Below, in pieces: positions 39,191-47,848 of a stretch of 64,000 bases of DNA (positions are counted from its first letter, which is position 1; each line of letters opens with the position of its first letter). Position numbers and translations under genes: made by a program. The stretch spans positions 124,001 to 188,000 of the forward strand of contig CP053031.1 in NCBI GenBank assembly GCA_021496505.1. Direction: 5' to 3'. Origin of the DNA: Thermoleophilia bacterium SCSIO 60948. Lineage in GTDB: Bacteria > Actinomycetota > Thermoleophilia > Solirubrobacterales > 70-9. Under the pieces are notes generated by a model. It was not told the origin of the DNA, did not search any database, and was given only the letters and a program-made list of their open reading frames with translations.

Positions 39191-39537
39191 GTCGGCGGTC
39201 GTCCGCCGGCGGGGTGGTCGAGTCAGGCAGGGGACAGGAGCTCGGTCAGGTCGGGAGCTGGTCTGTCTCCCGCGGGGCTTAACGCGGGTTCCGCGTGGGC
39301 TCGGAGCCCCGCGGAGGGAGCATTGGCCAGGTGGTTGCAGAGCAACCGGATCCGACCAACGCCCCTCCGAAGACGTCTTGGGAGCGAGGCAAAGTCACCC
39401 TGGAGCCCTATAGGGGCACCTATCCGACGATGCCTCGTCACCGACCGCCCGAACCCACCCCAGCGCACCCAGGTTCTTTCCCTCGGTGCAACCAGACCAG
39501 GCGTCGCACCCACCAGCGACGCCGCGAGCGGGACGCA
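39191..39537 (+). repeat. Dispersed structured repeat, copy B
   Basis: About 347 bp downstream of argF, same element as 18255-18557 but on the plus strand. It opens with the same hairpin CGGCGG-TCGT-CCGCCG (39193-39208) and keeps GGGAG...CTCCC and the stem TCCGCG...CGCGGA, in which a T-G pair of copy A is a C-G pair here. It carries about 50 extra bases with the hairpin GGTTGC-AGA-GCAACC, then the 34-base identical block with CCCTATAGGG around 39404-39414. The rest aligns to the same CACCAGCGACGCC end. The whole 435-base gap to the next gene holds no convincing coding region. Confidence 0.8.
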
Positions 39538-39579
39538 GGCGCCAGGCGCCTAGATCGAGCCGGGCCGGAGCCCGCCGGC

Positions 39580-39807
39580 CTACGAGCCCGAGAACCCGAT
39601 GGAGGCGCCGCCGCCGGACCCGCGGACGAACGAGACCTTGGCGAGGTCGAGCGCGAGCGTGCCGTCGGCGGTCTCGAGGTCGTGCCAGCCGGCATCGGGA
39701 CCGCCGACCGCCTTGCGGAGCTCGTCGACGCGCTCGTCGGTCAGCCGGACGCTGATCACCTGACCACCGTCGAAGCCGATCTCGATCCTCTTCGCCTCAG
39801 CCGCCAA
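39580..39807 (-). CDS. Small conserved protein (DUF3107-like)
   Basis: 75 residues with a TTG start, supported by AAGGAG 6 bases upstream. Pattern: KRIEIGFDGGQVISVRLTDERVDELRKAV...GWHDLETADGTLALDLAKVSFVRGSGG, two strands, a helix and more strands. It resembles DUF3107-type small beta proteins in which a C-terminal 'V.fVR' strand is conserved. Function is unknown. It sits upstream of nothing on its own strand except the repeat. Confidence 0.7.
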   Translation of the reverse strand: MAAEAKRIEIGFDGGQVISVRLTDERVDELRKAVGGPDAGWHDLETADGTLALDLAKVSFVRGSGGGASIGFSGS

Positions 39808-39850
39808 AACTTCTCCTTCTCGCTCTTCTCAGGTCTCGTAAGGGTGTGGG

Positions 39851-40258
39851 TCAGTGCGCCACGGGCTCGACGATCTCGGTCAGTACGCCGGCCGTCGAGC
39901 GCGGATGTAGGAACGCGACGCGGCTGCTGCGAATGCCGGTCCGGGGCTCGGAGTCGATCAGTTCGATGCCGGCCGCGGTCAGCTCGCCGAGCGTGCGCTC
40001 GATGTCGTCGGTGCGGTAGGCGACGTGGTGCAGTCCAGGGCCTCGCTTGGCGATGAACTTCCCGACCGCGGTGTCGGGACCGAGCGGGAGCAGGAGCTCG
40101 ACGTGCGTCTCGCCGACATCGAGCAGGACCGCCTCGACGCCCTGTTCCTCGACGGTCTCGCGGTGTGCCACCGGCATCGCCAGCGACCCTCCGTAGAGCT
40201 CGAGCGCGGCATCCAGGTCGTCGGTCGCGATGCCGACGTGATCGATCAGTCCGAACAC
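39851..40258 (-). CDS. mce: Methylmalonyl-CoA epimerase
   Basis: VOC-fold metalloenzyme that interconverts (S)- and (R)-methylmalonyl-CoA in propionate metabolism. 135 residues. IDHVGIATDDLDAALELYGG gives the first metal His, HVELLLPLGPDTAVGKFIAKRGPGLHHVAYRTDDI the middle ligands, and LHPRSTAGVLTEIVEPVAH the C-terminal Glu. The GTG start is 7 bases after a TAGACT box, whose TAG is the ftsH stop codon. The mutase genes are not in the window. Confidence 0.92.
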   Translation of the reverse strand: MFGLIDHVGIATDDLDAALELYGGSLAMPVAHRETVEEQGVEAVLLDVGETHVELLLPLGPDTAVGKFIAKRGPGLHHVAYRTDDIERTLGELTAAGIELIDSEPRTGIRSSRVAFLHPRSTAGVLTEIVEPVAH

Positions 40259-40265
40259 GCCCGCC

Positions 40266-40271
40266 AGTCTA
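40266..40271 (-). promoter_or_regulatory. -10 box of mce overlapping the ftsH stop
   Basis: TAGACT on the minus strand, 7 bases before the GTG at 40258. Its first three bases are the TAG that ends ftsH. Confidence 0.5.
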
Positions 40272-41846
40272 TTTGGCGCCGGGCGGCTCCTCGTCGGGCT
40301 CGCGGGCGGCCAGCGCCGCGGTGCGGTTCTCGCCTCGCACCCACTCGGCCTCGGGCGGGCGGTCGTTGCCGCGGTCGCGCATCAGCTCGACGATCTCGTC
40401 GCGCTCGATCGCCTCGGTCTCGAGCAGTCGCTCGGCGATCCCGTCGAGCAGGTCGCGGTGCTCGGAGAGCAGGGCGTACGCGGCGCGGAAGGCCTCCTCG
40501 GCGACCGCCTGGATCTCCTCGTCGCGCGTCCGCCGAAGCGCCTCGGAGATTCCGAGGTCGTCGCGCGAGACACCGTGGGCGCGGATCTGGGTGCCCATCG
40601 CGTAGTCGACGACCATCGAGCGCGCGATCTCGGTGACCCGCCGCAGGTCGTCGGAGGCGCCGGTCGTCACGCGCCCGAAGGTGATCTGCTCGGCGACCCG
40701 TCCGCCGAGCAGCACGGTCATGTAGTCGACGAGCTCCTCGCGCGTCTTCAGGTAGCGGTCCTCCTGCGGCAGGTTGAGCGTGTAGCCGAGTGCCTTGCCG
40801 CGCGGGACGATCGAGACCTTGGTCACCTTGTCGACACTCGGCAGCAGCTCGGAGATCAGCGCGTGGCCGGCTTCGTGCCAGGCGATCACGCGCTTCTCGT
40901 GGTCGGTGATGACCTTGCGCGATTGCAGACCGGCGACCACGCGCTCGAACGCGTCGTCGAAGTCGGCCTGGGCGACGAACTCGCGCTTGTTGCGGCCGGC
41001 GAGGATCGCCGCCTCGTTGGCGAGGTTGGCGAGATCGGCGCCGGTCAGCCCGGCGGCGTAGCGGGCCGTTCGTTCGAGGTCGACGTCCTGGCCGAGCGGC
41101 TTGCCCTTCGTATGGACCTCGAGGATCGCGCGCCGGCCATGCATGTCCGGCGGCGGGACGAAGACCTGCCGGTCGAAGCGGCCCGGCCGCAGCAGCGCCG
41201 GGTCGAGCTTCTCGAGCAGGTTCGAGGCCGCCATGACGACGACGTCGTCGCGCGAGTCGAAGCCGTCCATCTCGACGAGCAACTGGTTGAGAGTCTGATC
41301 GCGCTCGCCCGAGATGTCGGATCCGCGCTCAGCCCCGACGGCGTCGAGCTCGTCGATGAAGATGATCGCCGGGGCGCGGTCGGCAGCCTCCTTGAAAAGA
41401 CGCCTGATCCGCGCCGCGCCGAGGCCGGCGAACATCTCGATGAAGTTCGACGCCGACTGGCTGATGAACGTCGCCCCCGACTCGCTGGCGACCGCCTTCG
41501 CCAGCATCGTCTTCCCCGTCCCGGGCGGGCCGTGGAGCAGGATCCCCTTCGGGACCTTCGCGCCGAGGCGCTTGAAGCGCTTCGGGTCGGAGAGGAAGTC
41601 GACGACCTCCTGGAGCTCGTCCTTCGTCTCGTCGACGCCCTCGACGTCGGTCCATCGGATCGCGGTCTTCGAAGTGGCCGAGATCTCCTGCGGCTTCGTC
41701 CGTGGCATCAGCTTCAGCGTCTTCCACATGAAGAAGCCGATCACGATGATCAGCAGGATCGGCGACCACGGGATCAGCAGGTTGTCGATGAAGCTGTCGT
41801 AGCTGTCGAAACCGAGGAAGCCGGGAGGCGGCGTTGCGGCTGTCAC
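40269..41846 (-). CDS. ftsH: Short FtsH-type membrane AAA+ zinc protease
   Basis: 525 residues, about 100 shorter than typical FtsH. The N-terminus has a single membrane helix ([19 protein letters not shown], about 23-41) and lacks the usual extracytoplasmic domain and first helix. The AAA+ part has Walker A GPPGTGKT (106-113), pore motif FIEMFAGLG, Walker [12 protein letters not shown] and the second region of homology [14 protein letters not shown]. The protease part has HEAGH (324-328). It starts at GTG 41846. With one transmembrane segment the topology differs from classic FtsH, so quality control of membrane proteins may work differently, or a second FtsH may exist elsewhere. Confidence 0.93.
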   Translation of the reverse strand: MTAATPPPGFLGFDSYDSFIDNLLIPWSPILLIIVIGFFMWKTLKLMPRTKPQEISATSKTAIRWTDVEGVDETKDELQEVVDFLSDPKRFKRLGAKVPKGILLHGPPGTGKTMLAKAVASESGATFISQSASNFIEMFAGLGAARIRRLFKEAADRAPAIIFIDELDAVGAERGSDISGERDQTLNQLLVEMDGFDSRDDVVVMAASNLLEKLDPALLRPGRFDRQVFVPPPDMHGRRAILEVHTKGKPLGQDVDLERTARYAAGLTGADLANLANEAAILAGRNKREFVAQADFDDAFERVVAGLQSRKVITDHEKRVIAWHEAGHALISELLPSVDKVTKVSIVPRGKALGYTLNLPQEDRYLKTREELVDYMTVLLGGRVAEQITFGRVTTGASDDLRRVTEIARSMVVDYAMGTQIRAHGVSRDDLGISEALRRTRDEEIQAVAEEAFRAAYALLSEHRDLLDGIAERLLETEAIERDEIVELMRDRGNDRPPEAEWVRGENRTAALAAREPDEEPPGAK

Positions 41847-41884
41847 TTGGCACTCACGCTCGCCCTATCGGCGCTCCGGCGCCT

Positions 41885-42793
41885 TTACGTGAGCGTGTTC
41901 GAGCGCCGGTCCGGGGCGCCCTCGACGCGCAGGATCTCGCGCAGCGCCGCGTCGCCGACCTCGATCTGGGCCGGGGTCGGCTCGCGGGTCGAGACGAGGC
42001 GCTGGATCTCGTGGCCGGGGACCTGGACGGAGCGCCCGAGCAGCGTGTCCGGGTGCTTCTCGGCGTTCGCGAACAGCTCGACGGCGCCGCCGACCGCGGC
42101 GAGTCCGGCCAGCGCGCGGACGACAGGCCCCGGCTCGTCGACGGTCGCCTCGACGAGGAGCTGGCCGGCGGCCGACAGCGTCATCAGCGGGAAGACGATG
42201 TTCGAGCCGCAGCGACGGTGCTCCTTCGGCGTCGCCTCGATCGTCGCGCCGGACTCGTAGGCGCCGATCGCCTTGTGCTCGGCGCCGTGGTAGGCGGCGA
42301 GGTCGCGATCGCGGAGCGCGGCGAGCGCCGGGACGATCCCGATCAACCCGGCGATCAGCTCCTCGCGCGGCCCCGAGCGACCGTCGCGGCGCACCCACGA
42401 GGTGATCGCCTGGGCCAGCGCGCCGACGACGATCACGCGCGGGTCCTCGAAGGCCATCCGGGCCGAGCGCAGCCGCAGCCGCACGAGCGGCAGGACCGCC
42501 ATGGCCTCGCCGAGCCGGACCGGGCCGCGCAGCATCGGGATCTTCCCGACGGCGCCGTGCGAGAGCGTCGGCTTCTTGCCCGAGGCGACCTCGAGCTCAC
42601 CCGATCGCTTGCGAACCGCCGCCGCCCAGCCCGTGGGGCCGTGGATCAGCAGGCCGTTTCGCATCGCCATCCCGCCGAGCCGAATCGGCTCGTGATCTGA
42701 ATCGGGGGCCGGCGGGGGTGGCTCGGTGGCCTCCGGTTCGAGCCGGATCGCGGGGCTCTCGGTGGTCTCCGGCACGTAGGGCGCGTCGCTCAT
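41885..42793 (-). CDS. DUF1385 (YqhQ-like) membrane protein
   Basis: 302 residues from the ATG at 42793. A Pro/Glu-rich N-terminus precedes the conserved DUF1385 core: LGGMAMRNGLLIHGPTGWAAAVRKRSGEL, LRGPVRLGEAMAVLPLVRLRLRSARM, and AYHGAEHKAIGAYESG...HRRCGSNIVFPLMTLSAAGQLLVEA. Several hydrophobic helices follow. The family is a predicted metal-dependent membrane enzyme of unknown function. Its ATG overlaps the M20 peptidase stop in ATGA (42790-42793). Confidence 0.9.
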   Translation of the reverse strand: MSDAPYVPETTESPAIRLEPEATEPPPPAPDSDHEPIRLGGMAMRNGLLIHGPTGWAAAVRKRSGELEVASGKKPTLSHGAVGKIPMLRGPVRLGEAMAVLPLVRLRLRSARMAFEDPRVIVVGALAQAITSWVRRDGRSGPREELIAGLIGIVPALAALRDRDLAAYHGAEHKAIGAYESGATIEATPKEHRRCGSNIVFPLMTLSAAGQLLVEATVDEPGPVVRALAGLAAVGGAVELFANAEKHPDTLLGRSVQVPGHEIQRLVSTREPTPAQIEVGDAALREILRVEGAPDRRSNTLT

Positions 42794-44136
42794 CCCAGCA
42801 TCTCCTTGGCGATCCATTCGTAGAACGATGTCGCAAGTCCGAGATCGGAGATCGCCGCCCGCTCGTCGATGCCGTGGATCAACGGCGCCGCCTCCAGCAC
42901 GCCCATCGCGCGCTGGGGGTTGAAGCCGACGACGGTCGCGTCCGGGAACGCCTTGCGAAACAGGTTCGAGTCCGAGAAGCCGGCGAGCGTCATCGGCACG
43001 AGCGTGGCGCCGGGGTCGTCCTCGCCGAGCCACCGCCCGATCGCCGCCTCGAGCTCGGAGCCGAGCGGCGAGCGGTTGCCGACGGTCTGCTGCGTGAACT
43101 CGAGCTCGAGCCCGGCGTGGTCGGGGCCGAGGACGGAGTCGATCCGCTCGCGGACCTCGGGCTCGTCCATCTCGGGAGGGACGCGGCAGTCGACGATCAG
43201 CTCGGCCGACCCCGGCGTCACGTTGAGCTTCTCCGAAGCCTTCGCGAAGGTCGGGACCACGGTCACGCGGAGCATCGGCTCGGCGAGGATCGCGGCGATC
43301 GCGGGCGCGAGGCCCGCGAGCTCGCCCAGCGCCTCATCGAGGTCCGGCCCGCGCTCGGCCGCGATCTCGCGACCCAGAACCCGGGAGAGGAACGTCGTGC
43401 CCTCGGGTGTCGGGTCGAGCGGCGGCTGGGAGCGCAGCGCCTCGAGCGCCGGGGCGAGCTTGAGCAGGGCGTTGTCGCCGAGCGCCGGGGTCGAGGCGTG
43501 GCCGGGCCTGCCGCGAGCCCGCAGCCGGAAGCGGAAGATCCCCTTCTCGCCGACGCAGAGGCCGAGGAAGCGCCGTCCGCCGACCTCGAACGCGGGTCCG
43601 CCGCCCTCGTTGATGACGAAGTCGGAGCGCACCTGCTCCGGTCGCCGCTCGCAGAGCCATTGCGCGCCGAGCGCCCCGCGCTCCTCGTCGCAGGTCGTGA
43701 TGAGCCGCAGCGTTCCCCGCGGACGCCAGCCGGCTCGCGCGAGCCGCAGGCATGCCGTCGCCTCGGCTGCGACCTGCCCCTTCATGTCCTGGGCGCCGCG
43801 CCCGCGGACCTCGCCGTCCGCCGTGATCTCGCCACCGAACGGATCGAAGCTCCAGTCCTCGGCCTGCGCCGGCACGACGTCGGCGTGTCCGAGCAGGGCG
43901 AGCGTCGGTCCGGGCTCGGAGCCGCGGAGGTTCGCGACCAGGCTCGGGCGCTCCGGGTCCTCGCCGAGCAGCTCGCACTCGAACCCGGCGCCCGCCAGGC
44001 GCGCGGCGAGCATCTCCTGGAGCGGGCGCTCGTTGCCGGGCGGATTCGTCGTGTCGAAGCGGATCAGCTCGCCGAGCAGCGCGGCGGTCTCATCGGCTCG
44101 CGCCTCATCCTCGGCCTGGTCGGTGGCGGTCGACAC
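42790..44136 (-). CDS. M20-family metallopeptidase
   Basis: Zinc aminoacylase/peptidase of the ArgE/DapE/carboxypeptidase G2 group, 448 residues. Metal-site motifs: LALLGHADVVPAQAEDWSFDPFGG, GAQDMKGQVAAEA, TTCDEERGALGAQWL (catalytic Glu pair) and a late LIHGIDERAA. A dimerisation domain separates the halves. The substrate cannot be assigned. A TACCCT box lies 9 bases before its GTG. Confidence 0.9.
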   Translation of the reverse strand: MSTATDQAEDEARADETAALLGELIRFDTTNPPGNERPLQEMLAARLAGAGFECELLGEDPERPSLVANLRGSEPGPTLALLGHADVVPAQAEDWSFDPFGGEITADGEVRGRGAQDMKGQVAAEATACLRLARAGWRPRGTLRLITTCDEERGALGAQWLCERRPEQVRSDFVINEGGGPAFEVGGRRFLGLCVGEKGIFRFRLRARGRPGHASTPALGDNALLKLAPALEALRSQPPLDPTPEGTTFLSRVLGREIAAERGPDLDEALGELAGLAPAIAAILAEPMLRVTVVPTFAKASEKLNVTPGSAELIVDCRVPPEMDEPEVRERIDSVLGPDHAGLELEFTQQTVGNRSPLGSELEAAIGRWLGEDDPGATLVPMTLAGFSDSNLFRKAFPDATVVGFNPQRAMGVLEAAPLIHGIDERAAISDLGLATSFYEWIAKEMLG

Positions 44137-44145
44137 TCGCGGGTC

Positions 44146-44151
44146 AGGGTA
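44146..44151 (-). promoter_or_regulatory. -10 box of the M20 peptidase-DUF1385 pair (leaderless)
   Basis: TACCCT on the minus strand, 9 bases before the GTG at 44136. Confidence 0.4.
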
Positions 44152-44184
44152 TCCCCGGCGTCGCGCGGGGTAGGCGACCGCGAG

Positions 44185-45552
44185 GTGTCAGAGACGCTGT
44201 TTCCCACCGATGAGCCCGGCGGTCCCGAGTCCGGTGACGCCGCGGCTACGCGCACCCCTGTGCCGCGATCGAACGCTCCGCTCGCGGTGCGGATGCGGCC
44301 CCGAAGGATCGACGAGCTGATCGGCCAGGGGCATCTGCTCGCCGAGGGCTCGTCGCTTCGGACCGCGATCGACTCGGGCCGGCCGCACTCGATGATCCTC
44401 CACGGCCCACCCGGAGCCGGCAAGACGACGCTCGCGCGGATCGTCGCGGCGGCTGCCGACGGCGCGTTCGAGGAGGAGTCGGCGGTCAACGCCGGCCGTC
44501 AGCAGGTCCGCGAGGTGCTCGAGCGCGCGGCGGCGCGGCGCAAATCGGCCGGGCGCCCGACGATCTTCTTCCTCGATGAGATCCACCGCTTCAACAAGGC
44601 CCAGCAGGACGCGCTGCTGCCCGCGGTCGAGGAAGGCCTCGTGACGCTGATCGGAGCGACGACCGAGAACCCGTACTTCGAGGTCAACGGCGCCCTGATC
44701 TCGCGCTGTCAGCTGTACGAGCTGGAGCCGATCTCGACCGAGGACGTCGTCCGGCTGCTCGATCGCGCGCTGGCCGATCCCGAACGCGGCATCGCCGACC
44801 CGCCCGAGGCCGACCGCGACGCCCTCGAGATGCTCGCCGAGCGCTCCGGCGGCGACGTGCGGACCGCGCTTGGAGCGCTCGAGCGCGCCGCCGAGACCGC
44901 GAAGGAGTCCGGGGGACGCCTGGACATGCAGCGCGCCGAGGACGCGCTTCAGCAACGCGCGCTTCGCTTCGACAAGGCCGGTGACCGCCACTACGACTAC
45001 GCCTCGGCGTTCATCAAGTCGATCCGCGGCTCCGACCCGGACGCCGGGATCTACTACCTGGCGGCGATGCTCGAGGGCGGCGAGGACCCGCGCTTCATCG
45101 CTCGGCGTCTCGTGATCCTGGCCTCGGAGGACGTCGGCAACGCCGACCCGCAGGCGATCGTCGTCGCGAACTCGTGCGCCCTGGCGTGCGACCGCGTCGG
45201 GATGCCCGAGGCGCGGCTGATCCTCGCCCAGGCCGTCACCTACCTCGCCCTCGCGCCGAAGTCCAACGCGGTGACGACCGCGATCGGTAGGGCGACCGGG
45301 CTCGTGCGTGAGCGCGGGGCCGCGCTGCCGCCCGACCCTCTGCGCGACGGCCACTATCCCGGGGCGAAGCAGCTCGGCCGCGGCCAGGGCTACGTCTACC
45401 CCCATGACCAGCCGGACGCGTTCTCGGCTCAGCAGCTCGCGCCGGACGAGGTCGCCGGAACGCGCTTCTACGAGCCGACGGACCGCGGCGCCGAGGCCCG
45501 TCTCGGCGAGCGGCTGGCCGAACTGCGCAGACGGCGGAGCGGGGGCGGCTGA
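44185..45552 (+). CDS. rarA: Replication-associated recombination protein RarA (MgsA)
   Basis: AAA+ ATPase related to the clamp loader, acting at stalled forks. 455 residues from the GTG at 44185. Walker [10 protein letters not shown] (74-82), Walker [23 protein letters not shown], sensor 1 [14 protein letters not shown], and the RarA-specific C-terminal tetramerisation part with [51 protein letters not shown] and [19 protein letters not shown]. The frame is open far upstream through antisense of the M20 gene, which I reject. It overlaps the next gene by one base (TGATG). Confidence 0.95.
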   Translation: MSETLFPTDEPGGPESGDAAATRTPVPRSNAPLAVRMRPRRIDELIGQGHLLAEGSSLRTAIDSGRPHSMILHGPPGAGKTTLARIVAAAADGAFEEESAVNAGRQQVREVLERAAARRKSAGRPTIFFLDEIHRFNKAQQDALLPAVEEGLVTLIGATTENPYFEVNGALISRCQLYELEPISTEDVVRLLDRALADPERGIADPPEADRDALEMLAERSGGDVRTALGALERAAETAKESGGRLDMQRAEDALQQRALRFDKAGDRHYDYASAFIKSIRGSDPDAGIYYLAAMLEGGEDPRFIARRLVILASEDVGNADPQAIVVANSCALACDRVGMPEARLILAQAVTYLALAPKSNAVTTAIGRATGLVRERGAALPPDPLRDGHYPGAKQLGRGQGYVYPHDQPDAFSAQQLAPDEVAGTRFYEPTDRGAEARLGERLAELRRRRSGGG

Positions 45553-46166
45553 TGCGCTCGCTGCGACTCGGCGAGGCCGAGACGATCCCGGTCGGCGCGA
45601 TGCGGATGGCGCTCGTTCGCCAGCCGCTCGGGATCACCGGGTTCGGCGCCAACGCGTTCCTCGCCGACGCCGGCGAGGAGGTCTTCGAGGCCCACGACGA
45701 GACGAGCGACAACGCCGCCCGCCACGAGGAGCTCTACGTCGTCGTCGCGGGGCGCGCGACGTTCACGGTCGACGACGAGGAGCTCGACGCGCCGGCCGGC
45801 ACGATCGTCTTCTGCCGCCCCGGCGAGTGGCGCGGCGCCCGGGCGACCGAGGACGCGACGATCGTCCTCATCGTCGGCGGCCCGGAGGGCGCGGCCGGGC
45901 CGATAGCGCCCTGGGAGCGCCTGTTCGCGGCCAACCGCTACGAGGACGACCCCGAGCGCGCCTACGCCGAGCTCGCCCTCGCGCTCTCCGATTGGCCCGA
46001 GCACCCCGACGTCCACTACAACCTCGGCTGCTACGCGGCCCGGCTCAGCCGCCGCGAATCGGCGCTCGAGCACATGCAGATCGCGTTGAGGACCGAGGAG
46101 AACCGCCACGAGGCGCGCACCGACCCGGACCTCGAACCGATCCGCTCGGAGCTCGATCTCGGCTAG
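45552..46166 (+). CDS. Cupin domain plus tetratricopeptide-like protein
   Basis: 204 residues. Residues about 25-110 form a cupin barrel (FEAHDETSDNAARHEELYVVVAGRATFTVDDEELDAPAGTIVFCRPGEWRGA), with His and Glu as possible metal ligands. Residues 125-195 form two TPR-like helical hairpins (WERLFAANRYEDDPERAYAELALALSDWPEHPDVHYNLGCYAARLSRRESALEHMQIAL). The partner or ligand is unknown. Translation is probably coupled to rarA by the one-base overlap. Confidence 0.82.
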   Translation: MRSLRLGEAETIPVGAMRMALVRQPLGITGFGANAFLADAGEEVFEAHDETSDNAARHEELYVVVAGRATFTVDDEELDAPAGTIVFCRPGEWRGARATEDATIVLIVGGPEGAAGPIAPWERLFAANRYEDDPERAYAELALALSDWPEHPDVHYNLGCYAARLSRRESALEHMQIALRTEENRHEARTDPDLEPIRSELDLG

Positions 46167-46169
46167 CTT
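46164..46169 (+). promoter_or_regulatory. -10 box of the aldehyde dehydrogenase gene, overlapping the upstream stop
   Basis: TAGCTT, 7 bases before the ATG at 46177. Its TAG is the stop codon of the cupin-TPR gene. Confidence 0.5.
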
Positions 46170-46176
46170 CCTCCGC

Positions 46177-47739
46177 ATGGGAAGCCTCGAATCGCACAAC
46201 CCCGCGACCGGCGAGCTGATCGGCTCGGTGACCACGATCGAGCCCGACGAGGTCGCCGGCGTCGTAGCCGAGGTCGCGGAGGTCCAGCCGCTGTGGGGAG
46301 CGATGTCGCTCGCCGACCGTGCCCGCTACATGGAGCGCGCCGTCGACGTGCTCGTCGCCGAGCTCGACGACGTCGCCCGGCTGCTCTCCGAGGAGCAGGG
46401 CAAGCCGTTCGTCGAGTCGATCGCGATGGAGGTCCTGCCGACCGTCGACGCGCTGCGCTGGTGCGCGAAGGAGGGTCCGAAGATCCTCGCCGACGAGAAG
46501 ATCCCCTACCCACAGGCGTTCCTGAAGACGAAGCGGAGCTTCTTCTCCTACGAGCCGCTCGGCGTCGTCGGCGTGATCGCGCCGTGGAACTACCCGTGGT
46601 CGATCCCGTTCGGCGAGGTGGCGATCGCGTTGATGGCCGGCAACGGTGTCGTCCTCAAGCCGGCGAGCCTGACGCCCCTGCTCGGCGAGAAGATCGCCGA
46701 GATCTTCCGCCGCGCCGGCTTCCCCGAGGGTCTCGTGCGGGTCGTCCACGGCGGCGGCAAGATCGGCGCCGCGCTGTGTGAGGCGCCGACCCAGAAGATC
46801 TTCTTCACCGGCTCGGTCGAGGTCGGGCGGATCGTCGGCGAGGCCTGCTCTCGCAACCTCAAGGGCTCGGTGCTCGAGCTCGGCGGCAAGGACCCGCAGA
46901 TCGTCTGCGCCGACGCCAACCTCGATCACGCGATCTCGGGCTGCGTCTGGGGCTCGTTCGCGAACGCCGGCCAGACCTGCTCGGGGATCGAGCGCACCTA
47001 CGTCGTCGCTGACGTCGCCGAGGAGTTCCTCGCCGGGGTCGTGCGCGAGACCGAGGCGCTCGAGTGTGGAGACCCGCTCGACCCCGACACCGAGATCGGT
47101 CCGATGGTCTCCGCCGAGCAGGCCGAGCTCGTCACCGAGCTGATCGACGACGCCGTCGCCAACGGTGCTCGCAAGCTGACCGGAGGCCCGCGCGAGGTCC
47201 CCGGCTTCAGCGGTCGCTTCATCGCCCCGACCGTGCTCGCCGACGTGACGCCGGACATGCGGATCATGCGCGAGGAGATCTTCGGACCGGTTGTCCCGAT
47301 CATCACCGTCGCCGACGAGGAGGAGGCGCTCCGGCTCGCCAACGACTCGCAGTTCGGCCTCGGCGCGTCGATCTGGACCCGGGACCGCGAGAAGGGCGAG
47401 CGGCTCGCGCGACGGATCGAGTCGGGGATGGTCTGGATCAACGACCACTCCTACTCCCACGGTGCGGCGCAGTGCTCGTGGGGCGGGATCAAGGACTCGG
47501 GGATCGGCCGCTCGCACTCGAAGTTCGGCTTCTACGAGTGCTGCAACATCAAGCACGTCGCCTGGGAGCCGAGCATCGTCCGCGACCTGTGGTGGCAGCC
47601 GTACGACCGCACGGTCAGCGACTCGCTGCGCGCGACCGCGCGGATCCTCTACGGCCGCAACGGGGTTCGCGGCAAGGCGCTCCGCGAGGGTGTCGGGCCG
47701 ATGCTGAAGCTCACCGCGCGCACACTCAGCCGCCGCTAG
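46177..47739 (+). CDS. NAD(P)-dependent aldehyde dehydrogenase
   Basis: 520 residues, ALDH superfamily. Motifs: VIAPWNYPWSIPFGEVAIALMAGNGVVLKPA (cofactor Lys), FTGSVEVGRIVGEACSR, LELGGKDPQIV (general base Glu) and FANAGQTCSGIERTYV (catalytic Cys). IMREEIFGPVVPII and the FGLGASIWTRD segment follow. About 40 extra residues at the C-terminus (WQPYDRTVSDSLRATARILYG...) are typical for an actinobacterial subgroup near succinate-semialdehyde and long-chain aldehyde dehydrogenases. The natural aldehyde is not evident. Confidence 0.92.
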   Translation: MGSLESHNPATGELIGSVTTIEPDEVAGVVAEVAEVQPLWGAMSLADRARYMERAVDVLVAELDDVARLLSEEQGKPFVESIAMEVLPTVDALRWCAKEGPKILADEKIPYPQAFLKTKRSFFSYEPLGVVGVIAPWNYPWSIPFGEVAIALMAGNGVVLKPASLTPLLGEKIAEIFRRAGFPEGLVRVVHGGGKIGAALCEAPTQKIFFTGSVEVGRIVGEACSRNLKGSVLELGGKDPQIVCADANLDHAISGCVWGSFANAGQTCSGIERTYVVADVAEEFLAGVVRETEALECGDPLDPDTEIGPMVSAEQAELVTELIDDAVANGARKLTGGPREVPGFSGRFIAPTVLADVTPDMRIMREEIFGPVVPIITVADEEEALRLANDSQFGLGASIWTRDREKGERLARRIESGMVWINDHSYSHGAAQCSWGGIKDSGIGRSHSKFGFYECCNIKHVAWEPSIVRDLWWQPYDRTVSDSLRATARILYGRNGVRGKALREGVGPMLKLTARTLSRR

Positions 47740-47768
47740 CCACGCTCCGCGCGACGACCTGCACCCAA

Positions 47769-47790
47769 CCCCCCACTGTGGGGGGATTTC
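47769..47790 (+). terminator. Rho-independent terminator after the aldehyde dehydrogenase gene
   Basis: CCCCCCA-CTG-TGGGGGG stem followed by ATTTC. It separates the aldehyde dehydrogenase gene from the haem operon. Confidence 0.75.
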
Positions 47791-47833
47791 TGCGGGTCGT
47801 CCGTCGCGAGGGCCGCCGCCGCGCGCTCGGTGT

Positions 47834-47839
47834 GACAAT
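47834..47839 (+). promoter_or_regulatory. Possible -10 box of the ccm-hem operon
   Basis: GACAAT, 9 bases before the ccmA ATG and preceded by TGT. It fits the leaderless spacing but not TANNNT strictly. Confidence 0.3.
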
Positions 47840-47848
47840 TCGCTCGTC

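Noticed and set aside
42718-45552. 944-residue RarA
   Set aside because: The first 489 codons are antisense to the M20 peptidase gene; the conserved RarA part begins just after GTG 44185.
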